From: Actinosynnema sp040640215
Lineage (GTDB): Bacteria > Actinomycetota > Actinomycetes > Mycobacteriales > Pseudonocardiaceae
Assembly (NCBI RefSeq): GCF_040640215.1
Contig: NZ_JBFABG010000007.1
Coordinates: 310,001-374,000, forward strand
Length of the DNA stretch: 64,000 bases
Direction of reading: 5' to 3'
This document shows, piece by piece, positions 52,665 to 60,975 of this stretch. Both the position numbers and the translations under genes were made by a program. The notes beneath the pieces are model-generated. The model had not been told where the DNA came from. It saw only the letters and a list, made by a program, of their open reading frames with translations, and ran no database searches. The stretch's first letter is position 1; each line of letters opens with the position of its first letter.

Positions 52665-54074
52665 TCACACCAGCGCGGGGGCCTGCTCCACCACGGGTGC
52701 CCTGCGCGGCAGCGCGAACACCGCGCCGAGCCCCACCACCATCCCCACCGCCGTCAGCAACACCGCGATCGCACCGCCCCCGGCGATGGCCTCGCGCGCG
52801 CCCGCGCCCTCGGGAACCCCGGTGTTGGCAACGGCGATCAGCACCGCGAGCCCGACCGCGTTGCCCAGGTTCAGCGCGGTCGACGCCAGGCCGGACGCGA
52901 CGCCCTGCTCGTGCGCCGCGACCCCGGCCGAGGCCGCGATCCACATCGCCGTCCACACGATCCCCTGCCCCACCCCCGAGACCACCAGCCCCGGGACGGC
53001 GGCGAGGAACGTGCGCTCGGCGTCGAACCCGAACACCAGGCCGGCGGTGCCCACGACACCGATCGCGAACCCGGTGATCAACGTGGTCCGGGTGCCGAGC
53101 CGGGTCGCCGCGCGCTCACCGACCTGGGTGCCGGCCGCGATCGCCAGCGACGGCACCAGGAAGGCCAGCCCGGCCTCCAGCGCGGAGAACCGGTGGACGT
53201 CCTGCAACAGCACGGTCAGGAAGTACGGCAGCGCGCCGAACGTGCCCATGAAGATGGCGGTCACCGCCACGGCCACGACGAGACTCCGGTTGCGCAGCAG
53301 GCGGGGCGGCATCAACGGGTCGGCGCTGCGCGTCTCGATCACCGCGAACGCGGCCAGCAGCGCCACCGCGAGCACGGCCGCGAGCACGACGGTCGACGAG
53401 GTCCACCCGGCTTCCGGGCCCTGCACCAGGACGAAGACCAGCAGCGTCGCACCACCGGTCACGGTCAGCGCGCCGGGGAGGTCGAACCGCCGGCGCACGC
53501 CGCTCCGACCGTCGGCCGGGATGACCGCCAACGCGGCGAGCGCGACCAGGCCCGCGAGCGGCACGTTCACGAAGAACACCGCGGGCCACCCGAAACTCTC
53601 CGTCAGCACACCGCCGAGCAGTGCGCCGACGGTCAACCCGCTGGCACCCGCGCCGCCCCACACGGCCAGCGCGCGGTTGCGCCGCGGGCCTTCCTCGAAC
53701 AGGGTGTTGAGCAGCGCCAGGGTGGACGGCAGCAGCAGCGCGCCGCCCAGGCCCTGCACGGCGCGGGCCGCGATGATCACCCCGGGGCTGGTCGCCAGCC
53801 CGCCGGCGAGCGACGACACCGCGTAGACGACGAGGGCCAGCACGAACATCCGGCGGCGGCCGAGCAGGTCCGCGGCCCGGCCGCCGAGCAGCAGGAAGCC
53901 GCCGGCCACCACCACGTAGGCGCTGACCACCCACTGCTGGTTCTGACTGGTGAAGCCCAGTTCCGCGCTGATGTCGGGCAGCGCGACGAACACGATGTTG
54001 AGGTCGAGCGCGAAGATCAACTGAGCCAGGGCGAGCAGCGCGAGGCTGAGGCCCGGCTTCCGGTGTTCCACCAC
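52665..54074 (-). CDS. MFS drug/metabolite exporter (DHA2-type)
   Basis: 469 aa, about 14 TM segments. Motif A is GGRAADLLGRRRMFV after TM2, motif C region is GLTVGALLGGVLTESFGWPAVFFVN, and LAQLIFALDLNIVFVALPDI (D motif) is in TM1. It is a proton-driven exporter of drugs or own metabolites. Start GTG 54074 has AAAGGAC upstream. It is divergent from an ArsR-type repressor, with repeated GTAC sites between them, so it is probably repressed by that protein and induced by its substrate. Confidence 0.93.
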   Translation of the reverse strand: MVEHRKPGLSLALLALAQLIFALDLNIVFVALPDISAELGFTSQNQQWVVSAYVVVAGGFLLLGGRAADLLGRRRMFVLALVVYAVSSLAGGLATSPGVIIAARAVQGLGGALLLPSTLALLNTLFEEGPRRNRALAVWGGAGASGLTVGALLGGVLTESFGWPAVFFVNVPLAGLVALAALAVIPADGRSGVRRRFDLPGALTVTGGATLLVFVLVQGPEAGWTSSTVVLAAVLAVALLAAFAVIETRSADPLMPPRLLRNRSLVVAVAVTAIFMGTFGALPYFLTVLLQDVHRFSALEAGLAFLVPSLAIAAGTQVGERAATRLGTRTTLITGFAIGVVGTAGLVFGFDAERTFLAAVPGLVVSGVGQGIVWTAMWIAASAGVAAHEQGVASGLASTALNLGNAVGLAVLIAVANTGVPEGAGAREAIAGGGAIAVLLTAVGMVVGLGAVFALPRRAPVVEQAPALV

Positions 54075-54095
54075 GGGACGTCCTTTGATTCGACA

Positions 54096-54148
54096 GTACG
54101 ACTATTTACGTACGGTCGGATCGTACGACAACTCCCGTACTGACGTAC
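54096..54148. promoter_or_regulatory. GTAC repeat operator between MFS and ArsR genes
   Basis: Five GTAC cores start at 54096, 54110, 54123, 54137 and 54145; the first four are spaced 13-14 bp. They fill the 84-bp divergent gap, and the last overlaps a -10-like TACACT (54146-54151) that ends 7 nt before the ArsR GTG. This suggests autoregulation and MFS repression. A similar GTAC cluster lies at 23852-23878. Confidence 0.55.
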
Positions 54149-54158
54149 ACTGGGTCGG

Positions 54159-54494
54159 GTGATCGGCCACCACCCCGACCGGGACCGGATCAAGCTGGAG
54201 AACGTGCTGACGGCGCTGGGCAACCCGATGCGCCTGGCCGTGGTCCGCGTGCTCGCGGACGGCGGGGAGCACCCGTGCGGAACGGTGCTGAGCAAGGAGA
54301 TCTCCAAGTCCACGCTCACCCACCACTGGCGGGTGCTGCGCGACGCGGGCGTGATCTGGCAGCGCCCCTCCGGGCGGGCCCACCTGCTCTCACTGCGCCG
54401 CGACGACCTGGACGCCCGCTTCCCCGGCCTGCTCGACGCCGTCCTGCACGGTGTGGGCAGCGACCCGGACGCGGTCGACCAGTACGCGCCCTGA
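54159..54494 (+). CDS. ArsR-family transcriptional regulator
   Basis: 111 aa from GTG 54159, seven nt after a -10-like TACACT and without SD (probably leaderless). The winged helix is visible as LENVLTALGNPMRLAVVRVLAD, TVLSKEISKSTLTHHWRVLRDAGV (recognition helix) and IWQRPSGRAHLLSLRRDDL (wing). The classic metal-binding Cys pairs are absent (a single Cys in HPCGTV), so it likely senses an organic ligand. Divergent from the MFS exporter it presumably controls. Confidence 0.9.
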   Translation: MIGHHPDRDRIKLENVLTALGNPMRLAVVRVLADGGEHPCGTVLSKEISKSTLTHHWRVLRDAGVIWQRPSGRAHLLSLRRDDLDARFPGLLDAVLHGVGSDPDAVDQYAP

Positions 54495-54605
54495 CCGCCG
54501 CCCACCCGCGCTCACGACGCCGCGCGCTCCGTCAACCGGCACATCCCGGTCGGCGCGACGGCGAGGGACGGCGGGCATCGGGGACCCGGTCCCGGGGCAG
54601 CACGC

Positions 54606-55799
54606 CTAGCGGTTCCGCGCGTGCTGACGGGCCAGTGCTCCCGCGCCCAGGATCAGGAGCAACGCCACCAGGCCCCAGCGACGTTGGTCGCGGACGGCGC
54701 GGTTGACCCCGGAGGTCGACGGCTCGGCGCGCACCTCGGCGACGCGGATCTTCGCCCTCGTCGGGGACGGGGTGACCGCCGGTGGGGTCGGGGCGACCAC
54801 CGGCTCTTCCGGGACCGGCGGGGCGGGCGGTGGGGGCGCGATCGGTGCGCCCGGGACCGGTGGCACCACCGGGACCTGCGGCACGCCGGGCGGACGCGGC
54901 GGTGTCGTCGGCTCCGGAGTGGGCTCGGGCGTCGGTTCCGGAGTCGGCTCCGGGGTGGGTTCCGGCGTCGGCTCGGGAGTCGGTTCGGGCGTGGGTTCCG
55001 GAGTCGGCTCCGGCGTGGGTCCAGGCGTGGGTCCAGGCGTGGGTTCGGGGTCGGGCGGGTCCACGACCGGTGGCACGGACAGGCAGCCCGCCGCGTCGAG
55101 GGTGTGCACGGCGGGTCGCACCACGATCTTCGACACCGCGCCCGAACCGTCCAGCGCGACCCGGTGCAGCGTGCTGTGGCCGCCTCCGAGGTTGTTGGTC
55201 GCGTACAGCGCGCCGTCGCGGCCGAAGACCACCGCGCCGTACGCCTCGCCCTTGGGCAGCCGGCCCGCGCCGGGCACCCTGCGCACCTCGCCCGTCGTCG
55301 GGTCCAGCGTCACCACGGACGCGTGGCCGTGCGGAAACGTCGCCACGCCGTAGAGCAGGCCGTCCGCCGGGTTCACGTCGAAGTCGTCCACGGTGATCGC
55401 TTCGGGCACCGCCCACAGCCACGTCCTGTGCACGACCTCCAGGTACCGGGCGCTGGTCGGGTCCACGTCCACCGACAGCAGCAGGTTGGCGACCCGCACC
55501 ACCAGCCGCTCGCCGACCACCGCGCCGGCGGTCGCGTGCCGGAGCAGGTGCGAGGGCCGCGACGGCACGTCCAGTCGCCGGCCCTCGCGGTCCAGCACGA
55601 CCACCCGGCCGTCGTCGTCCAGGCCGTACACCCGGTCCTGGGGCGCGGAGTAGCCGATCGCGTTGAGCCGCACGTCGAGCGCGCCCAGTCCGCGCACCGC
55701 GCCCGACGACAGGTCGACCAGGTAGACCTCGGACGGCCCGTGGTGGTCCGCCTCGACCTGGATGGCCGAGCAGACCGCCAGGGCCAGCTCCTCGATCAT
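54606..55799 (-). CDS. Pro/Glu/Thr-repeat surface-like protein, C-terminal anchor
   Basis: 397 aa from ATG 55799, overlapping the upstream stop codon as ATGA. Residues about 10-235 form a beta-propeller-like domain (SEVYLVDLSSGAVRGLG, DDFDVNPADGLLYGV, DGALYATNNLGGGHS). Next comes a spacer of repeated PTPE units (about 240-290), a Pro-rich stretch and a C-terminal TM (RRWGLVALLLILGAGALA) with a basic tail, the pattern of a wall-spanning surface protein. However, no signal peptide is visible at the N-terminus. Partner of the DUF4239 protein; function unknown. Confidence 0.82.
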   Translation of the reverse strand: MIEELALAVCSAIQVEADHHGPSEVYLVDLSSGAVRGLGALDVRLNAIGYSAPQDRVYGLDDDGRVVVLDREGRRLDVPSRPSHLLRHATAGAVVGERLVVRVANLLLSVDVDPTSARYLEVVHRTWLWAVPEAITVDDFDVNPADGLLYGVATFPHGHASVVTLDPTTGEVRRVPGAGRLPKGEAYGAVVFGRDGALYATNNLGGGHSTLHRVALDGSGAVSKIVVRPAVHTLDAAGCLSVPPVVDPPDPEPTPGPTPGPTPEPTPEPTPEPTPEPTPEPTPEPTPEPTPEPTPEPTTPPRPPGVPQVPVVPPVPGAPIAPPPPAPPVPEEPVVAPTPPAVTPSPTRAKIRVAEVRAEPSTSGVNRAVRDQRRWGLVALLLILGAGALARQHARNR

Positions 55800-56554
55800 C
55801 CGAGTCTCTCCACGGCCATCGTGAACGCGTCCGGGGCGAGTTCCGCGCCGCCGCCGTAGGGGTTCTGGAGCTGGTAGGTCGCGTAGAGCAGCATCGTGAT
55901 GGTCGCGGCCAGGGTGGCGACGATGAGCACGTGGGTGCGCATCAGCGGACCGCCGAACAGCAGCGGCAGGCCGACGACCAGCACGGACCCCATCACCAGC
56001 ACGAACCACACCACGGAGCTCACGCCGCCGCCCGCCGCGTCCAGCCTCTGCTGCCGGGCCTGGTACACCTGCCACAACTGCGATGCGGCTTCCTTCTTGC
56101 GGTCGATCTCCCACTCGTCGTCGGCGGGCGCGGCGGCCACCACCTGGCGGATCTGGTCGAGCTGGCTCCAGCCCTCGGACTCGAAGTCCTGGCCGTCCGC
56201 GAGCTTCGGCCACTCCTCGTCGATCACCGTCTTCGCGTAGTCGCGGGACAGCCGCCGCACCTCGTCGCCGGTCTCCGGGGACAGCGCGTCGGCCGCCCAG
56301 GTGGCCGCGACGAGCCCGTCGGCTTCCCGGTACGTCGAATCACCGGCCGAGCCGACCGCGTCGAACAGGGCGATCAGCACGAACGCGATGAGGACCGCGT
56401 GCAGGCCGCCCACGATCGTGAACACCTGCCCGGCGGCCTCGTTGTTGGCCGAGCGCCCCTCCACGGGTCCGTACTTGCGGATCAGGTACGCGAGCAGGGC
56501 CGCGACCACGGCCGCGCCACCGACCCACAACAGACCTGTGGTGTACACGTTCAT
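55796..56554 (-). CDS. DUF4239 family membrane protein
   Basis: 252 aa from ATG 56554, preceded by GAGAGGA. TM segments at about 7-26 and 45-65 flank a conserved cytoplasmic loop (RSANNEAAGQVFTIVGGLHAVLIAF). A helical region (about 85-170, ADGLVAATWAADALSPETGDEVRRL) follows, and two more TM segments lie at about 178-225. The family is called bestrophin-like in some annotations; transport of anions is a guess. Translationally coupled to the Pro/Glu-repeat protein. Confidence 0.87.
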   Translation of the reverse strand: MNVYTTGLLWVGGAAVVAALLAYLIRKYGPVEGRSANNEAAGQVFTIVGGLHAVLIAFVLIALFDAVGSAGDSTYREADGLVAATWAADALSPETGDEVRRLSRDYAKTVIDEEWPKLADGQDFESEGWSQLDQIRQVVAAAPADDEWEIDRKKEAASQLWQVYQARQQRLDAAGGGVSSVVWFVLVMGSVLVVGLPLLFGGPLMRTHVLIVATLAATITMLLYATYQLQNPYGGGAELAPDAFTMAVERLG

Positions 56555-56876
56555 TGCGGTCCTCTCACCACCTGGAGTGAATTCCACAGATCCGCGAATT
56601 CATCGCTTACGAAAGGTAGTGACGGAGGGGTTCTGTCAACAAGGTCATTCATCCGTGTGCTACAAAAAGCCAGGCTGTCAGGTGACACGTCACCGCCCTC
56701 GGCGGATGCGCAGGCCCATTGGGCCGCCCGAGTGCGGATTCACCCCCTTATCGGGCTACATGATTACCCCGAACGTGTCTACTTTCCGGCGACTCTCTGT
56801 CGCAGAGGCGGTGTGGTGCCCGGTACACCCCGGCGGAAACCGCGCGCCCAGCCGCTGGGTGTGCCACCGGCTGCGG
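56555..56876. other. 322-bp intergenic region
   Basis: No gene found. It lies upstream of the DUF4239 gene (minus) and beyond the 3' end of the TetR gene (minus). It is less GC-rich than its surroundings at about 56585-56680 and contains the perfect palindrome GGTGACACGTCACC at 56681-56694. Confidence 0.5.
56681..56694. promoter_or_regulatory. Perfect palindrome GGTGAC-AC-GTCACC
   Basis: A 14-bp dyad lies 127 bp upstream of the DUF4239 start, typical of a dimeric-regulator site. It has no assigned regulator. Distance is rather long for a core promoter operator. Confidence 0.4.
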
Positions 56877-57551
56877 TCACACGCCCAGCAGCACGGCCAG
56901 GGAGTCCAACTGGTGGGTGAAGTGGGCCTCGTAGTCGGTCAGGCTGCCCACGTACTGGCCGTGCAGCTCGAAGCTGATCACGCCGAACAGCGCCGAGAAC
57001 GCCAGGAACCCGCGCGCGAGCAGGTCGTCACCGATGGCCAGCCCGAGGAAGTCCCGCAGCACGGCGAAGTCGCCGCCCAGCGGCCCGGCCACCGCGACCT
57101 GCGGGCGGTCGCGCTGGATGTCCGCCAGCAGGGCCATCACCAGCATCGACACCCGCGTCCCCGGCTCGCCGGTGCGCTCCACCGGCGCGTGGTAGCCGGG
57201 CACCGGGCTGCCGTAGACGAGCGCGTACTCCGACGGGCGGGTCACCGACCACGTCCGGACCGCCACGCCGATCGCCCGCCACCGGCCGGCGAGGTCCGCG
57301 CGCGGGCACGCGGCCTCGGCCGCCGCCACGGCGTCGCCGAGCGAGTTGTAGGCGTCGATGATCAGCATCGTCAGCAGCTCGTCGCGGCTGGGTACGTACC
57401 GGTACACCGCCGAGGACACGATCCCCAGTTCACGGGCGATGGCGCGCAGCGACAGGGCCGCGCTGCCCTCCCGGGCGAGCTGCTCCCGGGCGATCCGCTT
57501 GACGTCCTCGATCGTCTGCGCCCGCGCGCGCTGCCTGGGTGTCGCCGTCAT
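56877..57551 (-). CDS. TetR-family regulator (WHG-type C-terminal domain)
   Basis: 224 aa from ATG 57551. The N-terminal HTH runs about 12-60 (TIEDVKRIAREQLAREGSAALSLRAIARELGIVSSAVYRYVPSRDELL). The C-terminal ligand domain (about 90-220; PSEYALVYGSPVPGYHAP, FGVISFELHGQYVG) matches the TetR_C_33/WHG type. It is divergent from a small membrane-protein gene and two matching palindromes lie between them, so it probably represses both itself and that gene. Confidence 0.92.
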   Translation of the reverse strand: MTATPRQRARAQTIEDVKRIAREQLAREGSAALSLRAIARELGIVSSAVYRYVPSRDELLTMLIIDAYNSLGDAVAAAEAACPRADLAGRWRAIGVAVRTWSVTRPSEYALVYGSPVPGYHAPVERTGEPGTRVSMLVMALLADIQRDRPQVAVAGPLGGDFAVLRDFLGLAIGDDLLARGFLAFSALFGVISFELHGQYVGSLTDYEAHFTHQLDSLAVLLGV

Positions 57552-57591
57552 GGCGTCGATGATGGCCGACCGAGAGAGCAGGTGCAACAAG

Positions 57592-57658
57592 AGAGAGCAC
57601 CGCTCTTGACAGTGCCCGGCCGGAGCCACCACCATGGCCGTCGAGAGCGGTGCTCTCT
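57592..57658. promoter_or_regulatory. Twin TetR-type operators AGAGC-N3-GCTCT
   Basis: AGAGAGCACCGCTCT (57592-57606) and its reverse complement AGAGCGGTGCTCTCT (57644-57658) stand 37 bp apart; each contains the dyad AGAGC-N3-GCTCT. The left copy touches a TTGACA -35 box (57606-57611). The right copy ends 28 nt before the membrane-protein ATG. Natural ligand is the adjacent TetR protein (inference). Confidence 0.65.
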
Positions 57659-57686
57659 AAAACGACTAGCGCTCACGGAGGCGTCG

Positions 57687-58241
57687 ATGGACAGGCTCAG
57701 GGCAGGCGCGTTCGGACTCGCCGGGGTGTTCTTCCTGCTGTACCCGGTGCTCCGGCCGTACTCGGACGAGAAGACCGTCCAGGGCCTCGCGGCGATGGGC
57801 ACCACCGCGTGGATCACGTCCCACTTGTTCGCCGTGGCGGGCTTCATCCTGGTCGCCGCCGCGCTCCCGGTCCGCCGGGCCGCCCTGGTCACCGCGATCG
57901 GCGCGGGGCTGACGCTGCCCTACTACGGCGCGGAGGTCTTCGGGTTGCACGCCATCGGCTCGCGGGCCGCGCGCGACCCGGACCCCGCGCTGCTGGAGAT
58001 GGTCGACGCGGTCCGCTACCACCCGGCCGCCATCACGATGTTCGCCGTCGGCCTGCTGCTGCTCGGGGCGGGCGCGATCATGGCCGCCACGGAGTTGAAA
58101 ACGCTCGCCATCCCCTATGCCGTGGCGTTCGCGCTGTTCCTGCCGCAGTTCTTCACACCGCCCGCCGCCCGCATGGCGCACGGCGCGCTGATGCTGGTCG
58201 GCTGCGCACTGGTCGGCTGGAAGTTGTTGCGCGCCAAGTGA
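57687..58241 (+). CDS. Small polytopic membrane protein under TetR control
   Basis: 184 aa with SD GGAGG upstream of ATG 57687. Five to six membrane segments are visible (AGAFGLAGVFFLLYPVL, TSHLFAVAGFILVAAAL, ALVTAIGAGLTLPYYGAEV, AAITMFAVGLLLLGAGAI, IPYAVAFALFLPQFF, ALMLVGCALVGWKLL). No domain is recognised. It may export or protect against the regulator's ligand; this rests only on the shared operators. Confidence 0.82.
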   Translation: MDRLRAGAFGLAGVFFLLYPVLRPYSDEKTVQGLAAMGTTAWITSHLFAVAGFILVAAALPVRRAALVTAIGAGLTLPYYGAEVFGLHAIGSRAARDPDPALLEMVDAVRYHPAAITMFAVGLLLLGAGAIMAATELKTLAIPYAVAFALFLPQFFTPPAARMAHGALMLVGCALVGWKLLRAK

Positions 58242-58363
58242 AAAACCGGCCTCATAGGTGCCCCGACCGCGCGCCGGTCCGGGCGTGAACACCACCTGCG
58301 CACGCACGACGGGACCCACCCTCGCAGCGGGCCCCGTCACGTGCGCGTGAACCTCCGGCGGAC

Positions 58364-59533
58364 TTAGAAGGTGAGCTTCCAGAGGTCGATGTAGCCGGTG
58401 TCCTGCGCGTACACGTCCTGCGCCTTCAGCCGCCACTTGCCGTTGGCGACCTCGGACGACGCGTTGACCGTGTACGTCGTGGTGATGTTCGGCGTGCTGG
58501 AGTTGCCGGCGTTCTTCAGTCGGTAGGTCGAGCCGTCCGGCGCGACCAGGTCGAGCACGACGTCACCGCTGTAGGAGTGCTTGATGTCGACGGTGACCTT
58601 CAGCGCCGTCGGGGCGTTGCCGGTGACACCGCTGACCGTCACGTCGCTGAACACGCCCGCGCCCGCGTCCGGGATGGTGACGTCGTCCGCGTTCTCGAAC
58701 GTCTTGCCGGGCGGGTTCGGGGTGCCGCCGAGGTTGTCCGCCGCCGCCTTGATGGCCGCCGCGAACGTGCTCACCTCCGTGTAGACGCCCGGGTTGTTGG
58801 CCCGCGCGCACCCGTTGCCGTGGCTGACGATGCCGACCTGGACCCACGCGCCCGCACCGCTCCGGCGGAACATCGGGCCACCGGAGTCGCCCTGGCAGGT
58901 GTCGATGCCGCCCCGGGCCAGGTCGCCCGCGCAGATCTCGGCGGCCGGCTTGAGGTTGCGGTAGTACGGGTCGGCGTTCTTGCAGGTGGTGTCGGCGATG
59001 AAGTCCACCTGGGCCTTCATCAGGTATCGCGACTGAGCACCGCCTTCGCGGGTGGCACCCCAGCCCGCGACGGTGAACACGCCGGAGTTGTCGGCGGTCG
59101 TCGTGGCGATCGGCAGCAGGGCCGCGCCGGCGATGGGGCTGGAGAGCTTGATCAGCGCCCAGTCGCCACCGGTCGACGTCGGGTACGTGGGCGACCGGTG
59201 GACGTAGGTCGAGGTCCGCCTGACCGCCGACGCGTCCTGGAGGTCCGCCACGCCGTAGGTCGCGGTGATGCCGGTGTTGTTGCCGGTGCTGTTGACGCAG
59301 TGCGCGGCGGTCAGCACGAGCTGCTCGGAGTACATCGCGCCGCCGCAGCCCATGGACAATCTGACCATCCACGGGAACTCGCCCTTGGCGGCCTGCGTGC
59401 CGCCGACGACCTGCGGGGTGACGCCGCCGGGGTCCGGCGGTGGTGGAGCGGAGTGGGCTTGGCCGCCGAACGCGGCCAGGGTCGCGGCGATGCCCACGGC
59501 AAGGGCAAGCGCCTTTCGCGCGGTGTGACGCAC
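58364..59533 (-). CDS. Secreted trypsin-like serine protease with P-domain
   Basis: 389 aa from GTG 59533. Sec signal (about 1-28, ends GQAHSA), short propeptide, then the S1 domain starting VVGGTQAAKGEFPWMV. Triad: H78 (LTAAHC), D124 (GDWALIKL), S217 (CQGDSGGP). D211, six residues before Ser, predicts cleavage after Arg/Lys. A C-terminal proprotein-convertase P domain follows (about 300-389; HSYSGDVVLDLVAPDGSTY, WRLKAQDVY). Extracellular protease; Streptomyces-type homologues are common. Confidence 0.94.
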   Translation of the reverse strand: MRHTARKALALAVGIAATLAAFGGQAHSAPPPPDPGGVTPQVVGGTQAAKGEFPWMVRLSMGCGGAMYSEQLVLTAAHCVNSTGNNTGITATYGVADLQDASAVRRTSTYVHRSPTYPTSTGGDWALIKLSSPIAGAALLPIATTTADNSGVFTVAGWGATREGGAQSRYLMKAQVDFIADTTCKNADPYYRNLKPAAEICAGDLARGGIDTCQGDSGGPMFRRSGAGAWVQVGIVSHGNGCARANNPGVYTEVSTFAAAIKAAADNLGGTPNPPGKTFENADDVTIPDAGAGVFSDVTVSGVTGNAPTALKVTVDIKHSYSGDVVLDLVAPDGSTYRLKNAGNSSTPNITTTYTVNASSEVANGKWRLKAQDVYAQDTGYIDLWKLTF

Positions 59534-59706
59534 AGTCGTTCCTTCCCGCGCCCGGCCGGGTGGTGCGGTGCAGGGTGGCCGGGCGTCGAGTCACAGGGAT
59601 GGTGCTCCGGCGCAGCGCCGGCGGCTCATGATGCGCACCCGGAAGCCCCGCTCACAATCCGACGAACGACGGGATTTCTTCCGGCGTTCCGGCTGTTTCC
59701 CCGCTG

Positions 59707-60888
59707 TTACTGAATGGTTGAACCACTCACAGTCGGATTTACCGCGCCCAGGAAGAAGATTCCCGGGTAGCCGGGAGTCTCGAAGCCGGCACTCGGGTTG
59801 CGCCGCAGCGACGAGGATTCGACGGACATCGTGCCGCTGCGGTCGTTGCTGACGAAGAACACCGCCCCGCCGCCCTCGCTCGCCCGGTTGTCCTCGACCA
59901 CCGAGCCCGCGATCCGGAGGGTGAACCGGTTGCCGTCGACGTAGACCGCCCCTCCGCTGCCCCCGCCGGGCGTGCCCGCCCGAGCCGGGTTCGCGCCCCG
60001 ACCGACCGCCGAGTTGCCGCTCAACACGCTGTTGAGGATCACCCACGACACGCCGATGCTGCTCACCGCTCCACCGTTCGCGCACACCCCGCCGCTGAAC
60101 GTGCTGCCGGTGACGTACACCGGGTGCCCGCCGTGCTGACCGAGCACCCGCAGGGCCGCGCCGCCGAGGTCGGGGCCCGACTGGTCGCACCGGTTGCCCC
60201 GGAAGCGGGAGTCGACCACCTTCACCCGCCCGCCGCGCACGAACACCGCGCCGCCCCCGCCGCCCTCGACCGCGTCGCCGGTCGCGTCGCCGTCCGCGAG
60301 GGTGAGGTTCTGGAGGCTCAGCCGGGGGTGGTCCTGGTCCTGGCAGTGCGCGGTGGTGATGCCCAGCGCCGCGTCGCAGGTGTTCTGGTAGAGGATGCGC
60401 CGCCGGCCGCCGCCGCTGAGCGTGACCAGGCCACCGCCGTCGACCACCACCTCGCGGGGGCCGTCGTTGCGCACCTTGGCGGTCGTGGCCATTGTGATGG
60501 TGACCGGCTCGGGGCCGCAGTCGAACGTGATCACCCCACCCGCCGCGACGGCCGCCACCACGGCCTGGGACGTGCACCCGGCGGGCGTCCCGGTGCCGAT
60601 CACCGTGGTGGGCCGGCGGACGTCCTCGGGTCCGGCCTCGGCCGGCACGACCGCCGTGCCGGCCGGGTTGCCCGCCGGCGCGGGCTTCGGGCGAGTGGTC
60701 GTGGTCGTGGTCGCCGTGGTGGTGGTCGTGGCGGCGAGAGTGGTGGGGACGGCCTTCGTCACGGCGGTGGTCACGGTGGTCGTGACGGTGGAGACGGTCG
60801 TGGACGGAGCCGCCGCCGGGGACGGGGTGCCGCAGGCGGCGAGAGCGACGGTCAGCACGGCCACCCAGGGCACCCAGCGACGTGACAT
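59707..60888 (-). CDS. Beta-helix surface lipoprotein
   Basis: 393 aa. Lipoprotein signal with lipobox LAAC (Cys at 19 in VALAACG), then a Thr-rich spacer (about 30-68) and a right-handed parallel beta-helix of the CSLREA/polymorphic outer-membrane-like type. Visible coils are GGGGAVFVRGGRVKVVDSRFRGN, split by GGAALRVLGQ, GGAVSSIGVSWVILNSVLSGN and GGAVYVDG. Such helices often bind or cut polysaccharide, but no catalytic residues are recognisable. It is divergent from a TetR regulator. Confidence 0.85.
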   Translation of the reverse strand: MSRRWVPWVAVLTVALAACGTPSPAAAPSTTVSTVTTTVTTAVTKAVPTTLAATTTTTATTTTTTRPKPAPAGNPAGTAVVPAEAGPEDVRRPTTVIGTGTPAGCTSQAVVAAVAAGGVITFDCGPEPVTITMATTAKVRNDGPREVVVDGGGLVTLSGGGRRRILYQNTCDAALGITTAHCQDQDHPRLSLQNLTLADGDATGDAVEGGGGGAVFVRGGRVKVVDSRFRGNRCDQSGPDLGGAALRVLGQHGGHPVYVTGSTFSGGVCANGGAVSSIGVSWVILNSVLSGNSAVGRGANPARAGTPGGGSGGAVYVDGNRFTLRIAGSVVEDNRASEGGGAVFFVSNDRSGTMSVESSSLRRNPSAGFETPGYPGIFFLGAVNPTVSGSTIQ

Positions 60889-60940
60889 GCGGGCACCCTA
60901 GGCATCCGATCGAGTGGGACGCGACCAGCGATCCCCGAAC

Positions 60941-60969
60941 TTGACACCGCGAAGTGTGAGTGTTTGGTT
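60941..60969 (+). promoter_or_regulatory. Promoter of the TetR gene at 60976
   Basis: TTGACA (60941-60946), 17-bp spacer, weak -10 TTGGTT (60964-60969), then 6 nt to the ATG at 60976. No SD; likely leaderless. The spacer contains ACAC-N6-GTGT, a possible small operator for autoregulation. Confidence 0.45.
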
Positions 60970-60975
60970 AGTCCG

